Part shown: in pieces, positions 1 through 9,169 of the stretch
Numbering within the stretch: the stretch's first letter is position 1
Layout of the letters: each line of letters starts with the position of its first letter
From: Muricoccus harenae
Lineage (GTDB): Bacteria; Pseudomonadota; Alphaproteobacteria; Acetobacterales; Acetobacteraceae
DNA length: 64,000 nt
Direction: 5' to 3'
NCBI RefSeq assembly: GCF_009848505.1
Contig: NZ_WWDL01000025.1
Span: forward strand, 31,674-95,673
Notes under the pieces: generated by a model
Told to the model about the DNA's origin: nothing
Seen by the model: only the letters and a program-made list of their open reading frames with translations
The model's database searches: none
Program-made: the position numbers and the translations under genes

Positions 1-1233
1 CTTCTCGCGGCCCTTGCCCTTGCCTCTGTGCCGCGCGGCGTCGGTGCCCAGGCGCCCGGCACCGCGACCGGAAATGCGCCCACCGCGGCCGCGGAATGGC
101 GCTTCGGTGCCCTCTTTCCTCTTTCTGGCGGCCCGGCGCTGCTCGGCGATGAATCCTTCCGAGGGCTGGAAATGGCGGTGGAGGAGCGCAATGCCGCCGG
201 CGGCCTGCTCGGCCGCCCCATCCGCCTGCTGCGCGCCGATGCGCCTGACGAAGCTGCGGCTGTCGCCGAGACCCGCCGGCTGATGGGCCAGGAGCGCGCC
301 GCCATCCTGTTCGGCAGCTATGCCTCGCCCATCTCCTTCGCCGCCACGCAGGTGAGCGAGACGCAGGGCATCCCCTTCTTCGAACTGGGCGCGATCGCGG
401 ACGGGATCATGGATCGCGGGTTCCGGAACGTGTTCCGTACCTGCCCGCGCGCCAGCGACTTCGCCCGCGTTGGGGTGCAAACGGTGGCCGAGGTGCTGCC
501 CTCGCTGCTCGAGATTCCGCGCGCCCGGCTGCGCGTGGGGCTACTGCATGAGGACGGGCTGTATGGCAGTTCGGTCGCCGAGCTGCAGGCCGCGCAGCTG
601 CGGGACGCAGGTATCGAGGTGGCGGAGCGGATCGGCTACCCGGTGCGCAGCACGGACCTCGCCCCCGCCGTGCAGCGGCTACGGGAGGCATCCATTGACG
701 TGTTGCTCCACGCCGCGCACCAGAACGACGTGATCCTCCTCTTCCGCAACCTCCGCGAGGCGGGCTGGCGGCCGCGCATGATCATCGGCAGCGGCGCGGG
801 TTACAGCCTGAGCGACACCGCACGCTCGCTCGGACCGGCCTTCGAGGGGGTGATGAACGTTGATTTCACCCACTACGCCATCTCCGACCGCGTCGCCCCG
901 GGCAATGCGGCCTTCGCCGAGTCCTATAAACGCCGCTACGGTTCCGACCCGCGCTCGGGTCATAGCCTGGCGAACCATTTCGGCGCCCAGGTCGCCTTCG
1001 ATGCCATCCAGCGGGCGGGCGGCACGGACAAGGAGAAGGTCCGCGCCGCCGTGCTCGCCACGGACGTGGCGGAGGGCACCACAGCCACCGGCTGGGGTGC
1101 AGCCTTCGACGAGCGGGGACAGAATTCCCGAGCCCGCCCCTGGCTGATGCAGTGGCAAGACGGGCGCCTCGTGACCATCCACCCGGAGGCTGCCGCCGTG
1201 GCAAGGCCGCGCGCACGCCTCGGAACCGACTGA
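1..1233 (+). CDS. Periplasmic ABC substrate-binding protein, branched-chain amino acid type (5' truncated)
   Basis: This is a periplasmic binding protein fold type I receptor of the LivJ/UrtA class, which captures a small organic solute for an ABC importer. The reading frame is open from the first base. Its first residues read LLAALALAS...GVGAQA, the hydrophobic core and AQA cleavage site of a Sec signal peptide, so the true start lies just upstream of the window. The mature part begins near WRFGALFPLSGG, the usual first strand and ligand loop. About 400 residues is normal for the family. It ends 14 bp before the start of the M20 hydrolase and probably shares its transcript. Permease and ATPase genes are not visible. 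The ligand cannot be told from sequence; the neighbours suggest an amino-acid or amide derivative. Confidence 0.85.
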   Translation, partial: LLAALALASVPRGVGAQAPGTATGNAPTAAAEWRFGALFPLSGGPALLGDESFRGLEMAVEERNAAGGLLGRPIRLLRADAPDEAAAVAETRRLMGQERAAILFGSYASPISFAATQVSETQGIPFFELGAIADGIMDRGFRNVFRTCPRASDFARVGVQTVAEVLPSLLEIPRARLRVGLLHEDGLYGSSVAELQAAQLRDAGIEVAERIGYPVRSTDLAPAVQRLREASIDVLLHAAHQNDVILLFRNLREAGWRPRMIIGSGAGYSLSDTARSLGPAFEGVMNVDFTHYAISDRVAPGNAAFAESYKRRYGSDPRSGHSLANHFGAQVAFDAIQRAGGTDKEKVRAAVLATDVAEGTTATGWGAAFDERGQNSRARPWLMQWQDGRLVTIHPEAAAVARPRARLGTD

Positions 1234-1247
1234 AGGAGTACAGCAGC

Positions 1248-2675
1248 ATGCGGAATGACGAACGGGTCTGGCGCGCCGTGGACGAGCGCAAGGAGGACTA
1301 TGCGGCCTTCAGCGACCGCGTCTGGGAGATGCCGGAGATCGCCTACACCGAGAAGCGCTCGGTGGCCGAGCACCTGGCGATGATGGAGAAGGAGGGCTTC
1401 CGCATCGAGAAGAACCTCGCCGGCATCCCGACCGCCGTGATGGGCGAGTATGGCGAGGGCGGTCCCGTCATCGCCATTCTCGGCGAGTATGACGCGCTTC
1501 CGGGCCTCTCGCAGGTCGCGGGCATTGCGGAGCACCAGGAGGTGGAGCCGAACGGCCATGGCCATGGCTGCGGCCATAATCTGCTCGGCGCTGCCTCGCT
1601 GCTCGCCGCCGCCGCGGTGAAGGACTGGCTGAAGGAGAACAACATTCCCGGCCGCGTCCGCTACTATGGCTGCCCCGCCGAAGAAGGCGGTGCCGCCAAG
1701 GGCTTCATGGCGCGCGATGGCATCTTCAACGATGTCGACATCGCCATCTCCTGGCATCCCGCCTCCTTCTCGGGCGTGAACGAGGCCGTCTCGCTCGCCA
1801 ACACGCGCATCGACTTCACCTTCCACGGCCGTGCCTCCCACGCCGCCGCCGCACCGGAGCTGGGCCGCTCCGCGCTCGATGCCGTAGAGCTGATGAATGT
1901 CGGCGTGAACTACATGCGCGAGCACATGCCCGACCATGCGCGCATCCACTACGCCATGCTGGATGGCGGCGGCATCGCGCCGAACGTCGTGCAGTCCAAG
2001 GCGAAGGTGCGCTACCTCATCCGCGCGCGCGACCTGCCAGAGCTGAACACTCTCGTCGGCCGCGTTAAGAAGATCGCCGAAGGCGCCGCGCTGATGACCG
2101 AGACGCGGGTCGAGACCAGCGTGGTCAGCGCCGTCTCCAACCTCCTCGGCAACTCGCCGCTGGAGAAGGCGATGCACGACAACTTCCAGCGGCTCGGCCC
2201 GCCGCAATGGGACGATGCGGACAAGGAGTACGCCGCGCAGATCCAGTCGACGCTGACCGAGCAGGACATCGCCGCCGCGCATCGCCGCCACGGTCTGAAG
2301 GTCGAGAAGGGCAAATCCCTTTGCGACATCATCGTGCCGCTGGAGAACCGCGGCGAAGGCGGCGTCGGCTCCACCGATGTGGGCGACGTTTCCTGGACGG
2401 TGCCCACGGTGCAGGCGCGCGGCGCCACCTGCGCGATCGGCACGCCCTTCCACTCCTGGCAGCTGACCGCCCAGGGCAAGTCACCGGCAGCCCATAAGGG
2501 CATGGTGCATGTGGCGAAGGTGATGGCGGGAACGGCGGTGGACGCGCTGCGCGATCCGGCCCTCATCGAGCGCGCCAAGGCAGAGTTCAAGGACCGCACG
2601 GGCGGGCAGCCCTATGCCTCGCCGCTACCGAAGGACCTGGCGCCGCCGATCAAGGCGATGGGCCAGGGGGTCTGA
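1248..2675 (+). CDS. M20-family amidohydrolase, AbgB-like (aminobenzoyl-glutamate hydrolase type)
   Basis: This is a zinc aminoacylase of peptidase family M20D that hydrolyses amide bonds of N-acyl or N-aroyl amino acids. Length (475 aa) and the GHGHGCGHNLLGAA metal-binding stretch, the EYDALPG strand, the CPAEEGGAAK motif with the catalytic Glu, and the dimerisation segment with FHGRASHAAA match subunit B of p-aminobenzoyl-glutamate hydrolase. The ATG at 1248 is chosen because AAGGAG lies 10 bp upstream, directly after the stop of the binding-protein gene. An earlier in-frame start would run into that gene. No AbgA partner is adjacent, so the substrate may be another N-acyl amino acid. Confidence 0.88.
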   Translation: MRNDERVWRAVDERKEDYAAFSDRVWEMPEIAYTEKRSVAEHLAMMEKEGFRIEKNLAGIPTAVMGEYGEGGPVIAILGEYDALPGLSQVAGIAEHQEVEPNGHGHGCGHNLLGAASLLAAAAVKDWLKENNIPGRVRYYGCPAEEGGAAKGFMARDGIFNDVDIAISWHPASFSGVNEAVSLANTRIDFTFHGRASHAAAAPELGRSALDAVELMNVGVNYMREHMPDHARIHYAMLDGGGIAPNVVQSKAKVRYLIRARDLPELNTLVGRVKKIAEGAALMTETRVETSVVSAVSNLLGNSPLEKAMHDNFQRLGPPQWDDADKEYAAQIQSTLTEQDIAAAHRRHGLKVEKGKSLCDIIVPLENRGEGGVGSTDVGDVSWTVPTVQARGATCAIGTPFHSWQLTAQGKSPAAHKGMVHVAKVMAGTAVDALRDPALIERAKAEFKDRTGGQPYASPLPKDLAPPIKAMGQGV

Positions 2676-2682
2676 GCTGAGT

Positions 2683-2710
2683 GGCCCAGGGGCTTTTATG
2701 CCCCTGGGCC
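2683..2710. terminator. Bidirectional hairpin between convergent genes
   Basis: A perfect 11-bp inverted repeat (GGCCCAGGGGC / GCCCCTGGGCC) with a 6-base loop lies eight bases after the hydrolase stop codon and 45 bases before the end of the convergent TctC gene. No long U-run follows on either strand, so it may be a weak terminator or an mRNA-end stabiliser. Confidence 0.6.
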
Positions 2711-2754
2711 CTGGCGGGAGGCTGGCGCCCCCCCGAACCCGCGAAATGCCGGGA

Positions 2755-3753
2755 TCAGTTCGCCTTGATGCCGGCTTCCTTGATGATCGGCTCCCACTTG
2801 GCGATCTCATCGTCGAGCCACTTCTTCGCGGTTGCCGGCGTGGTGTTGGAGCGGGTTTCCATGGTGAGAGCGGAGAGGCGCTCCTGCACGCTCGCCATGG
2901 CCATCACCTTGTTGATCGCTTCGTTCACCGTCTTCACAATCGGTTCCGGCGTGCCGGCGGGGGCCATCACCATGTGCCAGGTATAGGCCTCGTAGCCCGG
3001 CACGCCCGCCTCGTTGAAGGTGGGGATGTGCGGCACCTGGGGCAGGCGGTTCATGCCGGAGATGGCCAAGCCCTTCACTTCGCCGCGCGTCACGAAGGGC
3101 AGCGCCGAGTTGGCGACGTCCAGCATCATCACCACCGAGCCGTTCAGCAGGTCCGGCATAGCGGCGGCCGAGCCGCGATAGGGAACGTGGTTCACCTTGA
3201 GGCCGCCGGCCTGCTTCAGGAACAGTTCGCTCGCCAGATGCAGCGCGGCGCCGTTGCCTGTGGAGGCGTAGTCGTACTTGCCCGGGTTCTTCTTGAAGAG
3301 CTCGATCAGCTCCGGGAGCGAGTTCACCGGAAGATCCTTGTTCACCATCATCAGCATCGGGATGACGCCGGTGAGCGCGACCGGGCTGAAATCGGCCAGC
3401 GGATCGAAGGGCAGGCTCGGGAAGATCGAACGCAACGCGGCATGCGCAATGGTGGTGTAGAGCAGCGTCTGGCCATCCTTCTGCGCCTTCGCGACCACGT
3501 CTGAGCCGACGACCACGCCGGCGCCGGTGCGGTTCTCCACGATCACGCGCTGGGGCAGCATCTTCGACAGCTCATCCGCGATCAGCCGGGCCGGAACGTC
3601 GGTCGGGCCGCCGGCGGCAAAGGGAACCACGAAGCGGACGGGAGCATTGGGCCAGCTGCCCTGGGCGCGGGCGGAGGCGACGAGGGCGGGGGCAGCAAGC
3701 GGCGCGGCGGCGAGGCCGGCGGCCCCCACGATGAGGTGGCGGCGCAGGATCAT
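2755..3753 (-). CDS. TctC/Bug-family periplasmic receptor (copy 1)
   Basis: This is an extracytoplasmic solute receptor of the tripartite tricarboxylate transporter family (Bug proteins), which binds carboxylates, amino acids or nicotinate-like ligands. The start at 3753 gives 332 aa beginning MILRRHLIVGAAG, with a twin-arginine-like or Sec signal peptide ending near ARAQG. The mature chain has the family pattern: PVRFVVPFAAGG, then VENRTGAGVVVGSD, then a VPYRGSAAAMPD segment. GGGAAAG precedes this start; the in-frame ATG 12 codons earlier has none. The membrane subunits TctA and TctB are absent nearby, as is usual for the expanded Bug set. It lies downstream of and codirectional with the lyase gene, so a shared transcript is plausible. 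Confidence 0.9.
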   Translation of the reverse strand: MILRRHLIVGAAGLAAAPLAAPALVASARAQGSWPNAPVRFVVPFAAGGPTDVPARLIADELSKMLPQRVIVENRTGAGVVVGSDVVAKAQKDGQTLLYTTIAHAALRSIFPSLPFDPLADFSPVALTGVIPMLMMVNKDLPVNSLPELIELFKKNPGKYDYASTGNGAALHLASELFLKQAGGLKVNHVPYRGSAAAMPDLLNGSVVMMLDVANSALPFVTRGEVKGLAISGMNRLPQVPHIPTFNEAGVPGYEAYTWHMVMAPAGTPEPIVKTVNEAINKVMAMASVQERLSALTMETRSNTTPATAKKWLDDEIAKWEPIIKEAGIKAN

Positions 3754-3785
3754 CGGAACGTCTTTCCCGGAGGGTGGATAAATCG

Positions 3786-4982
3786 TCACCCCAAAAGGGG
3801 CGCGATGGGGCTCGTGTCAACGTCCGGCGCGGTCACGAGGCGCTCATAGAGACCACGATCCGTGGCGCCTTCCGTCCCGAAGATCAGGATTCGGCTGCCC
3901 TCCCCCAGGCCCAGCACAGCCTGTGCGGCAGGGTCCTGCGCAGCGAGGGCCAAGGCAGCCAAACCCGCCACGCCGCTCTCCCCGGCCTCGATGGGCAACT
4001 CGCGCCCGGCCAGGAGCCGCATTGCGGCTATCGCGGCGGAATCCGGAATGGCCATGAAGGCGAAGGCGGCCCGCTCCAGCTCCTGCCATGCCAGCAGGCT
4101 CGGCTCGCCGCAGGCCAAGCCCGCCATGATCGTGTCCAGCTCGCCGGGCACCGCAGTGGGCGCACCGGCCTCGGCGCTGGCCAGCAGGCAGGCGGCGCGC
4201 TCTGGCTCGGCGACGATCAGGCGTGGCCCGCGGCCGTGGCGGGCCCGCAGCGCCACCGAGACGGCAGCCGCAACACCACCGACGCCGCCCTGAACGAAGA
4301 CATGGGTGGGTGCCGCCGGCAGGGCATCCAGCGCCTCCTCGGCCATGAGTCGGTAGCCCTGCATGACGTCTCGCGGCACCTCCGTGTAACCGGGCCAGGA
4401 AGTGTCGGAGACGAGCAGCCAGCCGCCCTCCCGGGCCGCAGCGTCGGAAGCACGGACCGAATCGTCGTAATTGCCCGGCACCTCCCGCACCTCGGCGCCA
4501 AAGGCGGCAATGGCGTCGCGGCGGCCCTGGCTCACGCCCCGATGGACGAAGATCACGCAGCGCGCGCCGAACCGCCGGGCGCCCCAGGCGACGCTGCGGC
4601 CATGATTGCCATCGGTCGCGCAGGTGATGGTGATGCTGGCCGTCTCCGAAGCGTAGCGGCCGGATTCCAACTCGCCGGGCGTGGCGTCCTTGGCGACGCC
4701 GCGCCGCGCCAGTTCCTGCGCCATCACGCGCGAGACGGCATGCGCGCCGCCCAATGCCTTGAAGGAGCCGAGGCCGAAGCGCGGCGCCTCGTCCTTGTAG
4801 TGCACCGTGGCCAGCCCCAGCGCGGACGCGACATCCCCGAGCGCAATCAGCGGCGTGGGGGCGTAGCCCGGCCAAGCGGTGATGGCAGCACGGGCGCGGC
4901 GCCAACCACCCTCGGGCAGCACGACGACGCCGGGAACGCCATGGCGGGGGTTGGGGAGGAGGCGGAACGGGTGGCCGGTCAT
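3786..4982 (-). CDS. dpaL: Diaminopropionate ammonia-lyase (PLP-dependent)
   Basis: This is a fold-type II PLP enzyme that cleaves 2,3-diaminopropionate (L or D) to pyruvate and ammonia; relatives also act on serine or threonine. The family signature is clear over 398 aa: KDEAPRFGLGSFKALGGA holds the PLP-binding lysine, CATDGNHGRSVAWGARRFG the asparagine loop, FVQGGVGGVAAAV the glycine-rich phosphate loop, and GLACGEPSLLAW and EGATD the C-terminal motifs of YgeX/DpaL. The ATG at 4982 fits the conserved N-terminus. Upstream in-frame codons overlap the next gene. The 32-bp gap to the TctC gene suggests cotranscription and hence uptake plus breakdown of an unusual amino acid; that link is inference. 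Confidence 0.88.
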   Translation of the reverse strand: MTGHPFRLLPNPRHGVPGVVVLPEGGWRRARAAITAWPGYAPTPLIALGDVASALGLATVHYKDEAPRFGLGSFKALGGAHAVSRVMAQELARRGVAKDATPGELESGRYASETASITITCATDGNHGRSVAWGARRFGARCVIFVHRGVSQGRRDAIAAFGAEVREVPGNYDDSVRASDAAAREGGWLLVSDTSWPGYTEVPRDVMQGYRLMAEEALDALPAAPTHVFVQGGVGGVAAAVSVALRARHGRGPRLIVAEPERAACLLASAEAGAPTAVPGELDTIMAGLACGEPSLLAWQELERAAFAFMAIPDSAAIAAMRLLAGRELPIEAGESGVAGLAALALAAQDPAAQAVLGLGEGSRILIFGTEGATDRGLYERLVTAPDVDTSPIAPLLG

Positions 4983-5020
4983 GCGCGGCAAATGGCCACG
5001 AGCGGCGCCCGCGGACAATC

Positions 5021-5305
5021 CTACCAGCAGAAGAGCAGGTCGATCAGCATCAGCAGATAGCCCAGCGCCATGACAATGAGGCCGAGGAAGATCAGCACGA
5101 TGCCGATGCCGTATTGCAGGGTGGCGATACCATAATCCACCAGCAGGCGGCCGAAGGCCACCGTCTCCCGCCCCCCGGCACAACTCCGGCGGGGCCGGTC
5201 AGGCTGAGACTGCTCCGCCCGCGCCGCGCAGGCGGGCGAAGGCCCCTCCCCCACCGCGCCGAGGAGAAGGAGCGGCACCGCCAGCGCCCGCAGGCTGGCC
5301 CTCAC
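5021..5305 (-). CDS. Small predicted membrane protein, unknown function
   Basis: This is a 94-residue protein read from a GTG at 5305, 16 bp after the stop of the M20 carboxypeptidase. It has an N-terminal hydrophobic stretch (ALAVPLLLLGAVG) like a signal peptide or anchor, a charged proline- and arginine-rich middle, and a strongly hydrophobic C-terminal segment of about 30 residues (YGIGIVLIFLGLIVMALGYL and onward) that looks like one long or two short membrane spans. I do not recognise a family. The hydrophobic pattern and position in a same-strand series support translation, but the ribosome binding site is weak. Confidence 0.5.
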   Translation of the reverse strand: MRASLRALAVPLLLLGAVGEGPSPACAARAEQSQPDRPRRSCAGGRETVAFGRLLVDYGIATLQYGIGIVLIFLGLIVMALGYLLMLIDLLFCW

Positions 5306-5321
5306 GGCTGGAGCCGAAGGG

Positions 5322-6509
5322 TCACAGCCCGGCCCGGTCGAGCCGCAGGATGGCCCGGGCGAGGGCCTGGGCGCGCGGCACCAGGCTCGCCACCTCCAGA
5401 TATTCATCCGGGCTATGCGCCTTGCCGCCCACCGGCCCGACCGCGCAGAGCGTGGGCGCCCCCATGGCGGCGGTGAAGCCGCTGTCGGCACAGCCGCCGG
5501 AGAACTCGCCAGTGATGGACAGCCCACTCTCGGCCGCGGCCTCGCGATACATCTGGAAGACGCGGCCGGCGGCAGGGGTCTGGGTCAGGGGCAGGAACTC
5601 GCCCCGGATAGTCAGGTTGGCGCGTGTGCCGGGCACGAAGGAGCGGCCGATGATTTCGTGGATCTTGCCCATCACCTCCTCGCGGTCGGCGGGCTCGACA
5701 TAGCGCAGGTCGATCTGCATCTGGGCCTGCGGCGCCACCGTGTTGACGCTCTGCCCACCGCTGACCAGGCCCACATTCAGCGTGATGCCGCGCTTGAGGT
5801 CGGTCAGCGCGTGGATGGCGGTGATCTTCTGCGCCATCTCGCCGATGGCACTGATCCCCTCCTCGAAATTGCCGCCGGAATGCGCGGCGCGCCCCTCAAT
5901 GTCCACGACCATGAAGACGCCACCCTTGCGGCCCGTGACCACTCCGCCACTGGGCCGGCCGGGCTCGGAGTTGAACACCACGCGGGCGCGGCGCGCCTCG
6001 GCCTCGATCACCGGCCGGCCCTCCGGCGAGCCGATCTCCTCATCCGCGGTGAACAGACCGACCAGCGGGCCGGGCGCGCCGCCTGCGGCCTTGAAGGCGG
6101 CCATGACGAACATGTTCATCACCAGCCCGGCCTTCATGTCGGCAACGCCGGGGCCATAGGCGCGGCCATTCTCGAGGCGGAAGGGTCGGCGCTCGGGCTC
6201 GCCCTTGGGGAAGACGGTGTCGCGATGGCCCATCAGCACGATGTTGCGGCGCGCATTGCCCTCGCCGCCGCCATCCTCGCCATCCGGCAGGCTGGCGCGG
6301 ATGCAATCGCCGAAACGGGACTGCGGCAGGGTCTCCACAGCGATGCCATGGGCCTCGAGGAAGCGGCGCACCTGCTGGCCGACCGCATCCACCCCGGCCT
6401 TGTCGTAGGAGCCGCCATCGATGTTCACCATGGCTTCCAGCAAGGCCAGCATCTCGCCCTGGCGGCCGGCGAGCCAGTCCAGCACGGGCTGTTCGGTGGT
6501 GGTGCTCAT
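5322..6509 (-). CDS. M20-family metallopeptidase, carboxypeptidase G2-like
   Basis: This di-zinc exopeptidase of family M20A resembles glutamate carboxypeptidase, which removes C-terminal glutamate from folates or acyl-glutamates. Motifs in its 395 aa: VLMGHRDTVFP (first metal His and catalytic Asp), GPGVADMKAGL (bridging Asp), FTADEEIGSPEG (catalytic Glu pair), a dimerisation domain with GRAAHSGG, and a C-terminal AHSPDEYL metal His. The ATG at 6509 is preferred because GGAGG lies 5 bp upstream; the ATG at 6521 lacks one. No signal peptide is seen, so it is cytoplasmic. With the AbgB-like hydrolase and gamma-glutamyltransferase in the same 10 kb it suggests scavenging of acyl- or gamma-glutamyl compounds. 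Confidence 0.85.
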   Translation of the reverse strand: MSTTTEQPVLDWLAGRQGEMLALLEAMVNIDGGSYDKAGVDAVGQQVRRFLEAHGIAVETLPQSRFGDCIRASLPDGEDGGGEGNARRNIVLMGHRDTVFPKGEPERRPFRLENGRAYGPGVADMKAGLVMNMFVMAAFKAAGGAPGPLVGLFTADEEIGSPEGRPVIEAEARRARVVFNSEPGRPSGGVVTGRKGGVFMVVDIEGRAAHSGGNFEEGISAIGEMAQKITAIHALTDLKRGITLNVGLVSGGQSVNTVAPQAQMQIDLRYVEPADREEVMGKIHEIIGRSFVPGTRANLTIRGEFLPLTQTPAAGRVFQMYREAAAESGLSITGEFSGGCADSGFTAAMGAPTLCAVGPVGGKAHSPDEYLEVASLVPRAQALARAILRLDRAGL

Positions 6510-6591
6510 CGGGGCCTCCATCGCGGGCGTTCTTCGGACGGTCCCGGATGGACCGGGCGCGGCGGGGGCGCAACCCCCCGCCCCTCCCGTA

Positions 6592-7992
6592 TCAGGCGGC
6601 CATAGGATTCGGCTCCGGCATGGCCAGGGCTCGCTCCAGCGCCCTTGCGCCCCGCAGGCAGAGGTCGTCGCGGCCCTGGGCCGCCACGACCTGGACCGCG
6701 CGCGGCATGCCCTCCTGGTCCAGCCCGGCCGGAAGCGCGATGGCCGGCTGGCGGGTGAGGTTCTGCGCGAAGGTCCAGGGCGCCCAGTCCCGCCAGAGCG
6801 CCTCGGTGGGCTTCAGCGTGGGCTGGTCGGCGGCAAAGGCGGCGGTGGGGGTTGCGGCAGTCAGCACCAGGTCGTAGCGCAGGTGGAAGACGCTCATGCG
6901 ATGCGCCGCTTCCACCCGCATGCCGTCGGCGGCCAGGAAGTCGATGGCGCTCACGCCACCCTCCCGCCGGGCCACCTCCTCCAGCCCGCCATCCAGATCG
7001 CCCCGCTTCTCCTCGGGCGTGGAGGCAACAAGCTTCGCCAGGGCGACGCCCCAGACGCGGCCGAAGATCTGGCGGGTGTCGGGCAGTTCCGGATCAGCCT
7101 CCTCCACCAGCGCGCCCTCGGCCCGCAGCGTGTCGGCGGCGCGCTGCAGCGCGGCCTCGCCATCGGCATCCAAGGGCGGCTCGTAGCCCCAGCGGCGGAC
7201 GAGGGCGATCCGCATGCCGCGCACCCCGTCCTCAATCCCCACCCGCCATTCGCGCGGATCATCGGGCATGCAAAGCGGATCCCGCGCATCGGCGCGGCCA
7301 ATGGCGTTCAGCATCAGTGCGGCATCCCGCACCGTGCGCGTCATCGGCCCGGCGCAGGCGACGGCGGAGAAGGCGCCATGCGGCCACTGGGGCACCCGCC
7401 CGTAGCTCGGCTTGAAACCGACGATACCGCAATAGGCTGCCGGGATGCGGATCGACCCGCCCGCATCCGTACCGATATGCAGCGCCCCGAAGGCCGAGGC
7501 CGCCGCCGCCCCCGCGCCGGAAGAGGACCCGCCCGGCGTGCGCTTGAAGTCCCAGGGATTGCGGGTGATGCCGTGGAGCGGGCAGTCGCCAGGGGTCTTC
7601 CAGCCGAATTCGGTGGTGGTCGTCTTGCCGATGATGACAGCGCCCGCCGATTTCAGCCCCAGGACCGCCGGGGCATCCTCGGATTGCGGCCGCGGATCGG
7701 TGGTGCGGCTGCCGCGGCGCGTGGGAAATCCCGCCATGTTCAGCAGGTCCTTCACCGTGCAGGGCACCCCGTCCAGCGGGCCAAGGGGGCGCCCGGCCGC
7801 CCAGCGAGCCTCACTCTCCCCGGCCTGGCGCAGCGCATGGGGGTTCATCACGGCGAAGGCGTTGATCGAGGGATTGTGCCGCGCCACGCGCTCCGTCACG
7901 GCCTTCAACGCCTCCACGGGGCTCAGCGCGCGACGGGAATAAAGGGCAAGAAGCGTTTCCGCATTCATGAGCGCGGGGTCGGTGGCGGTCAT
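6592..7992 (-). CDS. Amidase (amidase signature family)
   Basis: A 466-aa enzyme of the amidase signature family, which hydrolyses carboxamides to acid plus ammonia through a Ser-cisSer-Lys triad. All three residues are visible: Lys in PCTVKDLLN (near residue 81), the cis-Ser in TPGGSSSGAGAAAA, and the nucleophile in GTDAGGSIRIPAA. The C-terminal part matches the aryl-acylamidase/AtzF-like side of the family more than GatA, and no gatB or gatC is near. It is followed by the M20 peptidase 82 bp downstream and preceded by a TctC receptor, so it belongs to the same catabolic block. The substrate is unknown. Confidence 0.87.
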   Translation of the reverse strand: MTATDPALMNAETLLALYSRRALSPVEALKAVTERVARHNPSINAFAVMNPHALRQAGESEARWAAGRPLGPLDGVPCTVKDLLNMAGFPTRRGSRTTDPRPQSEDAPAVLGLKSAGAVIIGKTTTTEFGWKTPGDCPLHGITRNPWDFKRTPGGSSSGAGAAAASAFGALHIGTDAGGSIRIPAAYCGIVGFKPSYGRVPQWPHGAFSAVACAGPMTRTVRDAALMLNAIGRADARDPLCMPDDPREWRVGIEDGVRGMRIALVRRWGYEPPLDADGEAALQRAADTLRAEGALVEEADPELPDTRQIFGRVWGVALAKLVASTPEEKRGDLDGGLEEVARREGGVSAIDFLAADGMRVEAAHRMSVFHLRYDLVLTAATPTAAFAADQPTLKPTEALWRDWAPWTFAQNLTRQPAIALPAGLDQEGMPRAVQVVAAQGRDDLCLRGARALERALAMPEPNPMAA

Positions 7993-8121
7993 GCGTGTCC
8001 TGACGGGAAATGTGCCGCCAGGATGGACCCGCCGCCCGCCCCGAGGAAGCCCGCGGGTGCGTCGTTGCGAGAGCGCGCCGAGGACGGGTCGCCGGCGCGT
8101 CTGGCATCGGGCGGCCTCCGG

Positions 8122-9102
8122 TCAGGAGGCGGTGATTCCTGCCCCCTTCGCCACAGCAGTCCAGTCCGAGGCGAACTTGGCGATCATGGCCGTGTAGGCC
8201 GCCCCCACCAGCGGCTTTGGCGGCGTGTAGGAGGCGAGATCGGCCAGCTTCGCCAGGATTTCCGGCTGGGCAATGGCAGCCAGCGTCGCCTCCCGCACCA
8301 CATCCGCCACCGGGGCAGGCAAGCCCCTGGGGCCCGAGATGCCGATCCAGGTGGTGGCGGTCAGGGCCGGCAGGCCCTGTTCGGCGAAAGTGGGCACATC
8401 CGGCACCGCCGGCACGCGCTGCGCGGCCGAGACGGCCAGGGCGACGACGGTGCCATCCTTGATCATCGCCACATTCGTCGTCAGTGGATCAAAGACGCTC
8501 TCGATATGGTTCGCGAAGAGGTCCTGCATGGCGGGCGCGCTGCCGCGATAGGGCACATGGTCCAGCTTCGGCGCTCGGGCTTCGCGGGTCAGCACCTCGC
8601 CCATCAGATGAGTGATGGAGCCGATGCCGGATGAGCCGTAGCGGGCACCGGGGCCACGCGCCTTGTCGAGAAAGGCCGCGAGGTCCGGTGTCGCCGAGCC
8701 CCTTTTCACCATCAGCACATTCGCCGTATCGCAGAGCATGGCGATATGGGTGAAGTCCCGCACGGGGTCATAGGGCAGGGCCGGGTAGATGCCGGGAGCG
8801 ATGCCGTTGGGTGAGGCATGGCTGATGACCAGCGTATGCCCGTCCGGCGCCGCCCTCGCCGCGGCATCCGCACCGATGGTGCCACCGGCGCCCGGGCGGT
8901 TCTCGACCACAATGGTTCCGCCGAGGTTCTGGGCGATGACGGGTGCAACCAGCCGCGCCACCACATCGGCCAGCCCCCCGGGCGGGAAGGTGGCGATCAG
9001 GCGGATCGGCTGACGCGGCTTCCAGCCGGACTGCGCGCGCGCCACCGCCGGCAGGGCAAGACCTGCCAGGCCGGCGGCGATGAGGGAACGTCGATGAAGC
9101 AT
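8122..9102 (-). CDS. TctC/Bug-family periplasmic receptor (copy 2)
   Basis: This is a second periplasmic receptor of the tripartite tricarboxylate transporter family. The 326 aa begin with an RRSLIAAGLAGLALPAV signal peptide ending at ARAQS, followed by QPIRLIATFPPGGLADVVAR, VENRPGAGGTIGAD, HASPNGIAPGIYPALPYDP and VPYRGSAPAMQDL, which are the standard landmarks. It shares its strand with the downstream amidase and the upstream gamma-glutamyltransferase. It differs clearly from the copies at 2755 and 46855, so these are separate specificities and not a recent duplication. Confidence 0.9.
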   Translation of the reverse strand: MLHRRSLIAAGLAGLALPAVARAQSGWKPRQPIRLIATFPPGGLADVVARLVAPVIAQNLGGTIVVENRPGAGGTIGADAAARAAPDGHTLVISHASPNGIAPGIYPALPYDPVRDFTHIAMLCDTANVLMVKRGSATPDLAAFLDKARGPGARYGSSGIGSITHLMGEVLTREARAPKLDHVPYRGSAPAMQDLFANHIESVFDPLTTNVAMIKDGTVVALAVSAAQRVPAVPDVPTFAEQGLPALTATTWIGISGPRGLPAPVADVVREATLAAIAQPEILAKLADLASYTPPKPLVGAAYTAMIAKFASDWTAVAKGAGITAS

Positions 9103-9169
9103 GTGCGACCCCTGCGAAAGGAGGGGCCGACGGCCCCGTCATTCCGCAGGCGTCGCAAAAGGCGTGCCG

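Noticed and set aside
960..2453. 497-codon frame opposite the AbgB-like gene
   Set aside because: It is an antisense shadow of a conserved M20 hydrolase.
6421..8634. 737-codon frame opposite the amidase
   Set aside because: It covers the amidase and parts of two other genes in antisense and has no recognisable motif.
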